The position numbers and the translations under genes were made by a program. A DNA stretch of 64,000 bases from Pontibacter russatus (lineage in GTDB: Bacteria; Bacteroidota; Bacteroidia; Cytophagales; Hymenobacteraceae): positions 868,001 to 932,000 of the forward strand of contig NZ_CP047984.1 of assembly GCF_009931655.1 (NCBI RefSeq), given 5' to 3'. Positions 18,488-27,803 of the stretch are shown here, in pieces; within the stretch, counting starts at the first letter, position 1, and every line of letters begins with the position of its first letter. Below the pieces are notes generated by a model, which had not been told where the DNA came from, did no database searches, and saw only the letters and a program-made list of their open reading frames with translations.

Positions 18488-19029
18488 ATGATGGTTCATT
18501 TGCAGGAGTATTTGGGGAAGATTTGCTTTCTGCGGCTGTGCCTGCTACCAGTTATTTTTTGTGGGGTGGTGTGGCTGTGGCCCAAGATCTACCCTATAAA
18601 AAGGAGTCAAACCTAAAAGCAGAAACACCGCAAGACACTACACCTGTGGAAGCCAGGAAGCTTGAAATGCCCTTGGAACAGCATCCTGCAAGTTCTGCCG
18701 CTCTGGAGATCGACGGCCTGATTGTAGATGAAACCATCACGAAAATAGGCCGCGACTTCTATGAAACTTTCCACCGCCAGTGGGAGCCGCCTCCGATGGC
18801 AAAGGATTATATAATCCTAATAAAAGAAAGGCCCATGATGGGGAACGGCGCCTTTGTTAAAGTCATTGTGAATGAGGAAGAAGTCATAGAATACCAACTG
18901 CAGCCCCGGCATGACCTGATAGAGGAGGCGTCTGGTTATACCGTATCGGTTGTCTATGAATTCTTGGTTAATGACCAACTAAACAGGCAACTGGAGGCGG
19001 AGGGGAGAAAAGAGAAAGAAGTGTACTGA
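18488..19029 (+). CDS. csgE: CsgE curli secretion specificity factor (probable N-terminal frameshift)
   Basis: CsgE is a periplasmic adaptor that caps the CsgG channel and directs curli subunits to it. The mature part (from about 18595) matches: ALEIDGLIVDETITKIGRDFYETFHRQWEPP, then YIILIKERPMMGNGAFVKVIVNEEEVIEYQLQPR. The ATG at 18488 begins a good signal peptide (LGKICFLRLCLLPVIFCGVVWL), but that frame runs out of phase with the mature part near 18570-18585 and stops within 15 codons. The mature frame itself opens only at a TTG (18523) with no positive N-terminus. A one-base indel in the signal-peptide region is the simplest reading. It heads the csgE-csgF-csgG run. Confidence 0.75.
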
Positions 19030-19054
19030 TCACGATTCATACTCCGGTGAACGC

Positions 19055-19486
19055 ATGAAAACAAACCTATACGCTTTAGTTGGTGCTTTTCTTACCTATA
19101 TGGCTGTCTCGGGGAGTGCCCTGGCACAGGATATGGTATATGAGCCTAAGAATCCGGCCTTTGGCGGCAACACCTTTAATTATCTGTGGCTGCAGAGTTC
19201 GGCCACAGCCCAGGACAAGCTAAAAGACCCGGATGCGGAGTCACCTTCCTCAGGATTTGACAGAGACCCGTTGCAGGATTTCACAGACAATCTCAACAGG
19301 TAAATCCTAAGCCAGTTGTCCAGAGAACTCATTTCGTCACAGTTCGGGGAGGATGGCCTGGAGCCTGGAAATTATACCATCGGCAACTACCAGATAGATG
19401 TTACGGAGGGTTCTGACGGCGTAAACATCGTTATAGTTGACGCCAGTACCGGGAACCAGACAACTGTAACTATCCCTTTCTTCTGA
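19055..19486 (+). pseudogene. csgF: CsgF curli nucleation/assembly protein with in-frame stop
   Basis: CsgF is a small exported protein that binds CsgG and anchors the nucleator at the cell surface. The signal peptide is MKTNLYALVGAFLTYMAVSGSALA-Q. The mature start DMVYEPKNPAFGGNTFNYLWLQSSATAQ holds the N-P-x-F-G-G-N motif that inserts into the CsgG pore. A TAA at 19301-19303 follows ...DNLNR; the same frame then continues ILSQLSRELISSQFGEDG to TGA at 19484-19486, giving a normal full length of 143 residues. Relatives have Gln at the stop, so CAA to TAA (one C-to-T change) explains it. The truncated 82-residue product would keep the CsgG-binding part. Confidence 0.8.
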
Positions 19487-19525
19487 TCGGTTCACAGAGT
19501 CTTCGTCTTTCCCACCGCCCTGCAT

Positions 19526-20920
19526 ATGTATAAATTTATATATGGATATCTGATAGTTGTAGCAATCCTTTTGCTTTTATATGTACCTGGTTGCGCTCCC
19601 TATTTCCACCAGCCTATGCAAACATCGGGTGCAAGGTTGGGTGTGCCGACGACAGGCAACTTAAATTTGGTGAGCCTCCCACCGCCACAGCACAAGGTGG
19701 TGGCGGCTGTTTACAAGTTCCGGGACCAGACAGGGCAATACAAACCATCTGTTACCGGCGCAAACTGGTCTACAGCCGTAACACAGGGGGCAACCACTAT
19801 TCTGATAAAGTCCCTGGAGGACTCTGGCTGGTTCACGCCCATTGAGCGCGAAAACCTGGGCAACCTGCTAAACGAGCGGAAAATCATCCGGTCTACGCGG
19901 GCCGAAGCCGAGGCTAACACAGGCCAAAAGGAACCCCCGCTGCCGCCCCTGCTATTTGCAGGAGTAGTTCTGGAAGGCGGTATCATTTCCTACGACGCCA
20001 ACGTAGTAACAGGCGGTGCCGGCCTTCGGTATTTTGGCGCGGGTGGTTCAGGGCAGTACCGGGAAGACAAGATCACGGTCTATCTCAGGGCTATCTCAAC
20101 CAGCACCGGCGAAATTCTCAAAACAGTTTACACCTCAAAAACGATCCCTTCCCAAAGCGTTGACTTCGGCGTGTTCAGGTATGTGAAGTTCAAGCGGCTA
20201 CTAGAGGCAGAAACCGGTTTTACCTACAACGAGCCTTCTGAAATAGCGGTGAAAGAAGCCATTGACAAAGCTGTACAAAGCCTCATTATAGAGGGGATAT
20301 TTGCCGGATACTGGGCGCTGAGGGATAAGCAGGATATACAGTCGCCTATCGTGCGGGAGTATATGCAGGAGCGGGAGGATATAAAGCGCACAGACATATA
20401 TGGCCGTCTGTTAGCCAACAGGCGCGGTGTAATCGGCATCAGCCTCGCAGCGGGCGGCCTGAGGTATAACGGCGACCTGGCCCGGCAGCAGGTAAAGCCC
20501 ATGGCGGAGGCAGGCTTGAGAATCAGTGGCCGGGGCAGCTTCGCCTTCGATACGCGCCTAGGTGCAGGAGAATTGGGAACTGCCCGGAACTTTGAGAGGA
20601 AAGTAATATTCGGAGAGCTCAACCTGAATTACAGTCTGTTCCCCAGAACCAGGTATACGCCATATCTGCAGGGCGGCGGTGGCGTGCTCTCAGTCGAGGA
20701 TAGCTTTTCTGGCTCAATCGCACTGAAAAGGCTATTCCCATATGTGAAGGGCGGTATGGGTATAGAATACTTAGCTACCGATAGATTAGGTATAGAAGCC
20801 AGCGTATCCAGTAATTATCTGTTTGATGACAACCTGGATGATATAGACGGCGGCCGTTTTAACGATTACTACTGGGTAGGGAAGATTGGCGTCACCTATT
20901 ACTTTGGCTTGTTTAAATAA
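19526..20920 (+). CDS. csgG: CsgG curli secretion channel, with C-terminal extension
   Basis: A 464-residue outer-membrane lipoprotein forming the nonameric channel that exports curli subunits. The lipobox is VPGC near residue 23. The core (about residues 40-275) shows KVVAAVYKFRDQTGQYKPS, a GATTILIKSLEDSGWFTPIERENLGNLLNERK stretch, and KTIPSQSVDFGVFRYVKFKRLLEAETGFTYNEP, all typical of CsgG. About 190 extra residues follow, with beta-barrel-like strands and a final YYWVGKIGVTYYFGLFK, as in Bacteroidota CsgG proteins; E. coli CsgG (about 277 aa) lacks this. It follows csgF with a 40-base gap. Confidence 0.93.
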   Translation: MYKFIYGYLIVVAILLLLYVPGCAPYFHQPMQTSGARLGVPTTGNLNLVSLPPPQHKVVAAVYKFRDQTGQYKPSVTGANWSTAVTQGATTILIKSLEDSGWFTPIERENLGNLLNERKIIRSTRAEAEANTGQKEPPLPPLLFAGVVLEGGIISYDANVVTGGAGLRYFGAGGSGQYREDKITVYLRAISTSTGEILKTVYTSKTIPSQSVDFGVFRYVKFKRLLEAETGFTYNEPSEIAVKEAIDKAVQSLIIEGIFAGYWALRDKQDIQSPIVREYMQEREDIKRTDIYGRLLANRRGVIGISLAAGGLRYNGDLARQQVKPMAEAGLRISGRGSFAFDTRLGAGELGTARNFERKVIFGELNLNYSLFPRTRYTPYLQGGGGVLSVEDSFSGSIALKRLFPYVKGGMGIEYLATDRLGIEASVSSNYLFDDNLDDIDGGRFNDYYWVGKIGVTYYFGLFK

Positions 20921-21131
20921 CACCGCACCTGAGTTCGTAGAACCATGATCATACTTTATCTCACTGCCCCACTTCTGCTCTTGGCTTAGCAGGCCCTGCA
21001 TCCCTATTGTTTCAAGCAAACCATTAAGTTTTAAAAAAATAATTGAAACTGTCTAGTACAAACCAATTAACAAAAGCCCTAAGACGTAGCATATAATAAA
21101 CAATGAATTGAACATCCTGTATTTTAATACT

Positions 21132-22454
21132 ATGAAAACAACAGTATATATCATGGTAGTAGTACTAATGTCAGCTGCCGACGCCGTGGCACAAGGCAAC
21201 TTAAATCAGGTAGAACAGTCTGGCACTGACGGCACCGTCTCCCTGACACAGCAGGGGCGGGAGAATTCGGACTTTATACAACAGGCGGGAATCAGCAACA
21301 CGGCAGAGATCGTGCAGAAGGGCGGGTCGAACCAGGCTACGCAGACACAGGGTGAGTTTACGGAAGGCAATGCTGCCTCTATCATGCAGGCAGGAAAAAA
21401 TAATAGCGCCGGACAGGTTCAGGCTGCCTATGATGATTATTATGCTTCAGAGGGAAATAAGGCCACTATTCAACAGAGTGGAAGAAGTAACCGAGCTGTT
21501 CAGTATCAGACGGATGCCTCATATGCAAACCAAGCTGTGATCAAACAAAGCGGGAATAGTAATGCGGCCGCTCAGGATCAGAGCTATCTTTTTTCCTCTT
21601 CAAATCGCGTGACCGTTGAACAGGCAGGGAATGTAAACCGCACTTTACAGTTTCAGGGGGATAATAGTGTTGCAGACAACATAGCTGCGATTGAGCAAAG
21701 AGGGCATGGGAACTCTGCCACACAGGTGCAGGAGTGGCATGTACAAAACAATGCGGTTACTATCAAGCAAAGAGGCGATGGGAATGTGGCTGAGCAGGAT
21801 CTGTTCGACAACTCTTATTCAAACAAGCCCACCATTGAACAGAGCGGGAACGGCAACATGGCCGGACAATACCAGAGTCTTTCTTCGCAGGACAATCGTG
21901 CCACTGTGAGCCAAAGAGGTAATGGCAATGAAGCCTCGCAATCCCAGGTCTTTGATTCATGGGACAACGGCGCAGCAGTAAAACAAGACGGGAATGGCAA
22001 TATTGCCCAGCAAGCACAGGTAATCGTTTCCTCTTCTGATAGGGCTGAGATCGAGCAGCAAGGGGATAACAACACTGGCTACCAAGGCCAGGGAGACTGG
22101 GCAGCAGAAGCCCCCTCAGTAGGCAATTCTGCTACCATAGGCCAGAAAGGAAATGGTAACGTTGCCAGTCAGTCCCAGATTTCACAGGATATAAATTCCT
22201 ATTCAGCAGACAACATCGCTATTGCAAATCAGAGCGGCGATGGCAACATAGCCAATCAAAATCAAATTTCTTCAGAGGGCAACATTGCAAGAATAGTTCA
22301 GAAGGGTAATGGCAACTACGCCACCCAGCTCCAGGAAGGCGGCTCGAACAACACCATCACCACCATCCAAACGGGCAACGGCCACCAGAGCAACCTGAGC
22401 CAGGTTGGCGGCAGCGGCAATACTACCACTGTTATACAGAATGGTGGTCACTAA
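21132..22454 (+). CDS. CsgA-like curlin fibre subunit 1
   Basis: A 440-residue secreted amyloid subunit. The start is the ATG at 21132 (MKTTVYIMVVVLMSAADAVAQGNL), just before a signal peptide, rather than an upstream TTG. The mature chain is an array of ~22-24-residue curlin repeats built on a pattern like A-T-I-x-Q-x-G-x-G-N-x-A-x-Q-x-Q, with Gln/Asn ladders expected to stack as beta-solenoid turns. I count roughly 17 repeats. Known E. coli CsgA has five. The last ~60 residues are nearly identical to those of the next two genes. It is first of three tandem paralogues after csgG. Confidence 0.92.
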   Translation: MKTTVYIMVVVLMSAADAVAQGNLNQVEQSGTDGTVSLTQQGRENSDFIQQAGISNTAEIVQKGGSNQATQTQGEFTEGNAASIMQAGKNNSAGQVQAAYDDYYASEGNKATIQQSGRSNRAVQYQTDASYANQAVIKQSGNSNAAAQDQSYLFSSSNRVTVEQAGNVNRTLQFQGDNSVADNIAAIEQRGHGNSATQVQEWHVQNNAVTIKQRGDGNVAEQDLFDNSYSNKPTIEQSGNGNMAGQYQSLSSQDNRATVSQRGNGNEASQSQVFDSWDNGAAVKQDGNGNIAQQAQVIVSSSDRAEIEQQGDNNTGYQGQGDWAAEAPSVGNSATIGQKGNGNVASQSQISQDINSYSADNIAIANQSGDGNIANQNQISSEGNIARIVQKGNGNYATQLQEGGSNNTITTIQTGNGHQSNLSQVGGSGNTTTVIQNGGH

Positions 22455-22516
22455 CCAAAAAATAAGCCGACACCTATCATGTTTATTCAATAAATACATT
22501 ACCAAATTTATCTACT

Positions 22517-23323
22517 ATGAAAGCAACAGTATTCATTACAGCAGTAGCCTTGCTGACAGCAGGCACTGCCTTGGCGCAGGGCAACGTGAGCCAGGTAGAC
22601 CAAACCGGCACCGACGGCACCGCCACCGTGACTCAGCAAGGGCGGGAGAACATAGCCATCATACAGCAGGCGGGCATCAGCAACACGGCTGAGATCGTGC
22701 AAATGGGTGTGGGAAACCAGGCCAGGCAGGTACAGATCGAGCAAGCAGACTTCACCACTCAAGATTACTGGGAAAATATTTCAATAAACAACACAGCCAC
22801 CATTGAACAGAGAGGGAATGGGAACAGTGCCAGTCAAGATCAGAGTAATTGGTCAGTTAACAATATGGCAATTATTAAACAGAGGGGGAATGGCAACTAC
22901 GCCGATCAGGCTCAGGTTGATGATTCACAAAACAACACAGCCACCATTGAACAGAGAGGGAATGGTAACTCTGCCAGCCAAGAGCAAATTGGTCGAGGAG
23001 AAAACAATACAGCTACAATCCGGCAGAGAGGGAATGGCAACGTTGCTACTCAGGAACAAAATATATATTATTCAAATAACAACATACCCACCATTGAACA
23101 GATAGGGAATAGTAACTCTGCCAGCCAAGAGCAAATTGATTCACAGGACAACATAGCCACCATTGAGCAGAGAGGGAATGGCAACTACGCCACTCAGTTC
23201 CAGGAAGGCGGCTCGAACAACACCATCACCACCACCCAAACGGGCAACGGCCACCAGAGCAACTTGAGCCAGGTTGGCGGCAGCGGCAATACCACAACTG
23301 TTATACAAACCGGCGGCCACTAA
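22517..23323 (+). CDS. CsgA-like curlin fibre subunit 2 (short)
   Basis: A 268-residue secreted curlin with signal peptide MKATVFITAVALLTAGTALA-Q. The mature part has about nine repeats, e.g. TATIEQRGNGNSASQDQ and IATIEQRGNGNYATQFQ, ending in TTTVIQTGGH. It lies 62 bases after subunit 1 and shares its first ~60 residues almost exactly with subunit 3, and its last ~50 with both paralogues. The pattern suggests duplication with later gene conversion at the ends. It is probably co-expressed with its neighbours. Confidence 0.92.
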   Translation: MKATVFITAVALLTAGTALAQGNVSQVDQTGTDGTATVTQQGRENIAIIQQAGISNTAEIVQMGVGNQARQVQIEQADFTTQDYWENISINNTATIEQRGNGNSASQDQSNWSVNNMAIIKQRGNGNYADQAQVDDSQNNTATIEQRGNGNSASQEQIGRGENNTATIRQRGNGNVATQEQNIYYSNNNIPTIEQIGNSNSASQEQIDSQDNIATIEQRGNGNYATQFQEGGSNNTITTTQTGNGHQSNLSQVGGSGNTTTVIQTGGH

Positions 23324-23363
23324 GCACAAGTGGAGCGAAAGCAGCTATTCTCTCTGCTCTCCA

Positions 23364-23397
23364 ATTTTATATATCATCTAATTTTATATATCATCTA
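23364..23397 (+). repeat. Perfect tandem duplication of a 17-base A/T-rich unit
   Basis: Two copies of ATTTTATATATCATCTA (23364-23380 and 23381-23397) in the leader of the third curlin gene, about 20 bases before its ATG. They could change translation or promoter spacing; copy number might vary by slippage. Confidence 0.85.
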
Positions 23398-23418
23398 ACC
23401 TTTAAGTAATTATCTACT

Positions 23419-24864
23419 ATGAAAGCAATAGTATTCATTACAGCAGTAGCCTTGCTGACAGCAGGCACCGCCATGGCGCAGGGCAACGTGAGCCAGGTAG
23501 AGCAAACCGGCACCGACGGCACCGCCACCGTGACGCAGCAGGGGCGGAAGAATATGGCCATTATACAACAGGCGGGAATCAGCAATACGGCAGAAATTGT
23601 GCAGAAAGGCAGAGAAAACGAGGCAAAACAGATCCAGGATGGAACTGCTGAAAACAATATTACCTATATCAGGCAGGCAGGTATGAACAATACAGCTGAA
23701 CAAATTCAGGGAAGTAGTCCTGAAGGAGGCCCACTTTCAGCAGGCAATGTTGCTAAAACAGAACAATCAGGAAATGAGAACCAGGCCAATCAGCAGCAAC
23801 TGGATGCAGCAGAAGACAATACAGCTACAATCCGGCAGAGAGGGAATGGAAATGAAGCCGGTCAGCAGCAATGGTATGGGGCAGGTGGCAACGTGGCTAA
23901 TGTTGAACAAAGTGGGCACGGTAACGCATCCTTGCAGGACCAGCTTTACGGTGCAGATGGCAACACCGCTACAGTTGAGCAGATTGGAAATCGAAACGCA
24001 GCCACTCAGTCCCAATTCGATTCGGACAATAACTCTGCCTTGATAGTGCAAAGAGGAGAAGGAAATATCGCCTCCCAAACTCAGAATGGCGACCCTGAGG
24101 GTGGGGAGGCTTCCCAAGATAACACAGCCATCATTATACAGAGAGGGATTGGCAACATTGCTGCTCAGTATCAGGGAAATGATTCACATGATAACACATC
24201 CACCATTGAGCAAAGGGGAAATGATAATAGCGCCGAGAAGTGGCAGGTTGAGGATTCACATGACAACATAGCCACCTTAGAGCAGAGAGGGAATGGCAAC
24301 TCTGCTAAGCTGTTTCAGTACGAAGGCTCTTTTTTAAATAAAGCTACCATTGAACAGATAGGGGCTGATAATAATATCCAGCAGGCTCAGAACGGTACTT
24401 CATCAGGTAACATTGCTACCATTGAACAGGGCGGGAATGGGAATACCATTTTCCAGAGTCAGGTCTTAAATTCAGAAGACAACATAGCAACGATAGTACA
24501 AAAAGGAAATAGGAACACTGCCAAACAGTTTCAGTTCACTTCATCCGACAATACAGCTACTATCGAACAAAAAGGGGATCGTAACTCTATAATTCAATTT
24601 CATGATTATGGTTCTGAGGGCAGCATTGCCACTATTATCCAGAGAGGGAATGGTAATGAAGCCGAACAGCTCCAGTATGATTCACTTGACAACATAGCCA
24701 CCATTGAGCAGAGAGGGAATGGCAACTACGCCACCCAGTTCCAGGATGGCGGCACGAACAACACCATCACCACCACCCAAACGGGCAACGGCCACCAGAG
24801 CAACCTGATCCAGATTGGTGGCAACGGCAACGCCATAACTGTTACTCAGACAGGCGGGTATTAA
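23419..24864 (+). CDS. CsgA-like curlin fibre subunit 3 (longest)
   Basis: A 481-residue secreted curlin, about three times the length of E. coli CsgA. Signal peptide MKAIVFITAVALLTAGTAMA-Q, then about 19 repeats of the same 22-24-residue type (e.g. TATIRQRGNGNEAGQQQ, TATVEQIGNRNAATQSQ, IATLEQRGNGNSAKLFQ), ending TVTQTGGY. Linkers between Gln/Asn ladders are variable and acidic. No Cys is seen in the mature chain. Third in tandem, with its own A/T-rich leader. Confidence 0.92.
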   Translation: MKAIVFITAVALLTAGTAMAQGNVSQVEQTGTDGTATVTQQGRKNMAIIQQAGISNTAEIVQKGRENEAKQIQDGTAENNITYIRQAGMNNTAEQIQGSSPEGGPLSAGNVAKTEQSGNENQANQQQLDAAEDNTATIRQRGNGNEAGQQQWYGAGGNVANVEQSGHGNASLQDQLYGADGNTATVEQIGNRNAATQSQFDSDNNSALIVQRGEGNIASQTQNGDPEGGEASQDNTAIIIQRGIGNIAAQYQGNDSHDNTSTIEQRGNDNSAEKWQVEDSHDNIATLEQRGNGNSAKLFQYEGSFLNKATIEQIGADNNIQQAQNGTSSGNIATIEQGGNGNTIFQSQVLNSEDNIATIVQKGNRNTAKQFQFTSSDNTATIEQKGDRNSIIQFHDYGSEGSIATIIQRGNGNEAEQLQYDSLDNIATIEQRGNGNYATQFQDGGTNNTITTTQTGNGHQSNLIQIGGNGNAITVTQTGGY

Positions 24865-24963
24865 GTTTACCTCGTGTAGCCAAAATGCTTATATATAGCT
24901 TTGGCTACACTGATGGTGCTTTACAAGATGCGATAGAGCTTACTCCTATTCATATAAACTATT

Positions 24964-25512
24964 ATGAAAACGACTATTCCCCTGAAATTATATATAACAT
25001 TGATCATATTGCTCGGGATAAGCCAATCCCCCGCTGTTGCTCAATATACTACAGCTGAGGACCTGCTGCTGAAGCAGATCAATTATGGCGGCTCCTACAG
25101 TGGCAATAGTATATCAAAACAAGAGCATGCCAAGCTGCTGAAAAAGCAACAGCTTACGGGCAACAGCTCCAACGTGGTCCAAAGCGGCCTCTACAATGCA
25201 GCCTTTCTCCAGCAAATTGGCTCCGGGAATGTGGTAAACCTGATGCAGGAGGGAAACCAGAACAATTACGAAGGCAGCATCAAAGGCAACAACATCCTGA
25301 GCGACATAGGCCAGCGCGGGCATGGCAACAGCATCGTGCAGGATATAGCAGCAGACAATAAGCAGTATGTTATATATCAGCAGGGGAATCAGAATGAGGT
25401 GATTCAGTTAGAAAAAGGGAATGGTGCCCAATCATATAAAGTGGAGCAAATTGGCAACGGGATGAGCATAATCATACAGAACGGTGGTGTAACCCCACCA
25501 GGCAAAAAATAA
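24964..25512 (+). CDS. csgB: CsgB-like curli nucleator/minor subunit
   Basis: A 182-residue exported protein with signal peptide MKTTIPLKLYITLIILLGIS...AVA-Q. It has about 4-5 imperfect curlin repeats (SSNVVQSGLYNAAFLQQIGSGNVVNLMQEGNQN; later QYVIYQQGNQNEVIQLEKGNG). It differs from the subunits by a non-repeat N-terminal region (TTAEDLLLKQINYGGSYS...EHAKLLKKQQ) and charged residues in the repeats, both features of CsgB nucleators. Last of the four repeat proteins. The name is by analogy; which of the paralogues nucleates is not shown. Confidence 0.75.
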   Translation: MKTTIPLKLYITLIILLGISQSPAVAQYTTAEDLLLKQINYGGSYSGNSISKQEHAKLLKKQQLTGNSSNVVQSGLYNAAFLQQIGSGNVVNLMQEGNQNNYEGSIKGNNILSDIGQRGHGNSIVQDIAADNKQYVIYQQGNQNEVIQLEKGNGAQSYKVEQIGNGMSIIIQNGGVTPPGKK

Positions 25513-25664
25513 TATATGGCATAAAGTGTTAATCTATATATAAAGGGCGGCTTATATATTATATGCACTCGTATATATGGTTACTTTTCTTATCAGATAA
25601 AAGCTAACAAAAACTTAATGTTAGCATATTACTATCCGTGATAAATGCTTAAACCCATGTGCAT

Positions 25665-27164
25665 ATGCTGAGAACAGCCGCCGCCCTAAAGTTAGTACGC
25701 CTGTTTGTGTTTGTGCTCTTGCTCACCTCATGTAACGAAGACACTATTGAACCACGCGGAGAAGGCTCTATGGCCGGTACTGTCATAAGCGCCGAGACAG
25801 GCAACCCCATCGCTGCTGTAAGCCTAACCACAAGCCCGGCAAGCTCGGCTATAATCACAGACACAGACGGGAGCTTTGTGTTCTCTGCCATGCCTGCCGG
25901 TGATTATAACATTGCAGCTAAAAAAGCTGGCTATAAAACAGAGACGGTGCTTGTAGCGGTGAAAGACGGACAAGAGACTTCTGTTACGATCGTACTGGAG
26001 AAAGCAAAAGGCAGTACTGCCCCAAAGCAACCAGACGACCCCTCTCCTGCCACAGACACACTGAACCAACCCGTTAATATTACCCTGAGATGGAGCAGAT
26101 CAGACTCTGAAAACACAGACACCCTCACCTATGATGTATACCTCTATGAGTCCGGGGCAACAGAAAGAAAAACCCTGGCAGAGGGTATTCGGGACACGAG
26201 TGTGGTTGCGTCAGGTCTGAAATACAACACCACCTACTTCTGGCAGGTAAAGGTACAAGACCCGGAAGGAAATGCTACTATCGGGGAGATATGGAGTTTT
26301 ACTACTTTAACTATCCCAGAGACCCGATTCCTTTTCGCCAGAGCTGTAGATGGCAATTTCGACATTTTCAGCTCTGACGGAACCGAAGAGAACAGTTACA
26401 GGCTAACATCCACCTTTTATCAGGAACTGTGGCCGGTGCTTAATCCGAAGCGGGACGTGATTGCCTATGCCTCAAATGCCAGTGTGCAACCTCATATATA
26501 CGTCATGAACCGGGATGGCTCCGGAAAGCGGCAGGTAACCACACTTCCCATTGCCGGCTACCATAACCCGGGTATTGGCTTTGCCTGGTCTCCGGATGGC
26601 GGCCAGCTATTATATGCGTATTATGAGCATCTGTACCGGATAGAACGCGATGGCTCAGGCCTTGCGCTGGTAGCCAAAGCGCCTGCAAACCGGCACTTCC
26701 GGATGGTTGACTGGACTGACCGCGGCAATAAGATCGTAGCACAAACTATCGGCTCTGACATTAACGACTCAGAAATATACATCATGAATGCCGATGGAAC
26801 GAATAGGAAGCTGTTGGTGGAGAACCTGGCCGGGAGAACCGAGAGCCCGTCTTTCTCCATCGACGGAAAAGAAGTCTTATTTAGCCATGATGTATCTGGG
26901 TTTGAGAATGCAGAGGGTAGACAGCTTGATGCACATATCTTTGTCAAAAAGATCGATGGAACTGGCTTGGTGGATATATCTGCCAACAAACCTGCAGGCA
27001 CAAACGATCTCTACCCAAGATTTTCTCCTGATGGATCAAAATTAATTTTTGTGAATAGCGCGAATGATGGCTTAGGGAGTCAGGATATATGGATGGTGGA
27101 TGTTGCAGATGGCAGAAACAGAACGAAGCTGTTCTCAAATGCCACAATGCCTGAATGGGAATGA
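25665..27164 (+). CDS. Lipoprotein with CarboxypepD-reg, Fn3-like and PD40 propeller domains
   Basis: A ~499-residue surface or periplasmic lipoprotein. Start ATG at 25665; lipobox LLLTSC near residue 23. Domain order: a carboxypeptidase-regulatory-like sandwich (GTVISAETGNPIAAVSLTT ... KKAGYKTETVLV, about 35-110), a fibronectin-III-like unit (VNITLRWSRSD ... FWQVKVQDPEGN, about 125-220), then a TolB/PD40 beta-propeller (repeated W-S-P-D-G or F-S-P-D-G with 'I-Y-V-M-N-x-D-G-S' strands, about 225-499). Same strand as the curli genes, 150 bases after csgB-like. It may help anchor or sense the fibre; that is inference from position only. Confidence 0.8.
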   Translation: MLRTAAALKLVRLFVFVLLLTSCNEDTIEPRGEGSMAGTVISAETGNPIAAVSLTTSPASSAIITDTDGSFVFSAMPAGDYNIAAKKAGYKTETVLVAVKDGQETSVTIVLEKAKGSTAPKQPDDPSPATDTLNQPVNITLRWSRSDSENTDTLTYDVYLYESGATERKTLAEGIRDTSVVASGLKYNTTYFWQVKVQDPEGNATIGEIWSFTTLTIPETRFLFARAVDGNFDIFSSDGTEENSYRLTSTFYQELWPVLNPKRDVIAYASNASVQPHIYVMNRDGSGKRQVTTLPIAGYHNPGIGFAWSPDGGQLLYAYYEHLYRIERDGSGLALVAKAPANRHFRMVDWTDRGNKIVAQTIGSDINDSEIYIMNADGTNRKLLVENLAGRTESPSFSIDGKEVLFSHDVSGFENAEGRQLDAHIFVKKIDGTGLVDISANKPAGTNDLYPRFSPDGSKLIFVNSANDGLGSQDIWMVDVADGRNRTKLFSNATMPEWE

Positions 27165-27259
27165 CAGGTTCTTTAGCGCAGCTTTGTAAGTACACATTGG
27201 AATTACAGTAGTTTACTGAATACTTTTTCTCAGGCAGCCATGATTTGTTGGGATAACCA

Positions 27260-27690
27260 TCACTGGCAGGAAGTCGGGTAGCCCAGGGATGCATGTCTTC
27301 TTGCCCGATGGTAGAAACCCTGAATATGCTCTCCTTCCCCGGCCCTGATGCAGGTTAAACCTGGCGCCCGTTTCTCTGCCAGCCTTGCCGCATGGGAATC
27401 CCTTGACAGCTGATGCTCAGCCACGGCATGGGTGCGGCTAGAGTCGGTGGTCTGTATCCAGTGCTTCTGCATTGTTCTGGATGCACATGGCGGGGACACT
27501 GCTCCCCAGTTTCATCGGCAATCCCGGGGAGCCATAGTGGCACTTGCGCTGCTCATGGACCTGTCTAATCTGCCCCGCCAGCCCCCGCTCTCTGGGTTAC
27601 CCGAGGCTTACAGGATGTCGAAATAGCCACTTGTGCCAGCTCGGGGCACCCTACGCATCCTCTTCAGGGGAAACAGGTTCCGGTGCCTCT
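27260..27690 (-). mobile_element. Degraded IS3-family transposase remnant
   Basis: Pieces of an IS3 OrfB read on the minus strand across several frames. About 27540-27580 gives IRQVHEQRKCHYGSPG, the IS3 'YGSPRI' region. 27260-27499 gives QTTDSSRTHAVAEHQLSRDSHAARLAEK then, after an apparent internal deletion, FYHRARRHASLGYPTSCQ, matching the usual C-terminal 'RRH-A-LGYLTP' end. The catalytic core is missing. Clearly dead. Confidence 0.65.
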
Positions 27691-27803
27691 TCACACATCC
27701 GCATGCCACCCCTCTCCCCTGGAGAGGATGCTGGTGACCTTTTTAAAATAACGCGCTGGATGAGTAGGCTGCTTCTTTTACACGGTGGAGGCCAGGGTGC
27801 TTT

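Noticed and set aside
21132..24864. Regularly repeated DNA resembling a CRISPR array
   Set aside because: The repeats are coding (22-24 codon curlin units), degenerate, in frame, and not separated by unique spacers of constant length.
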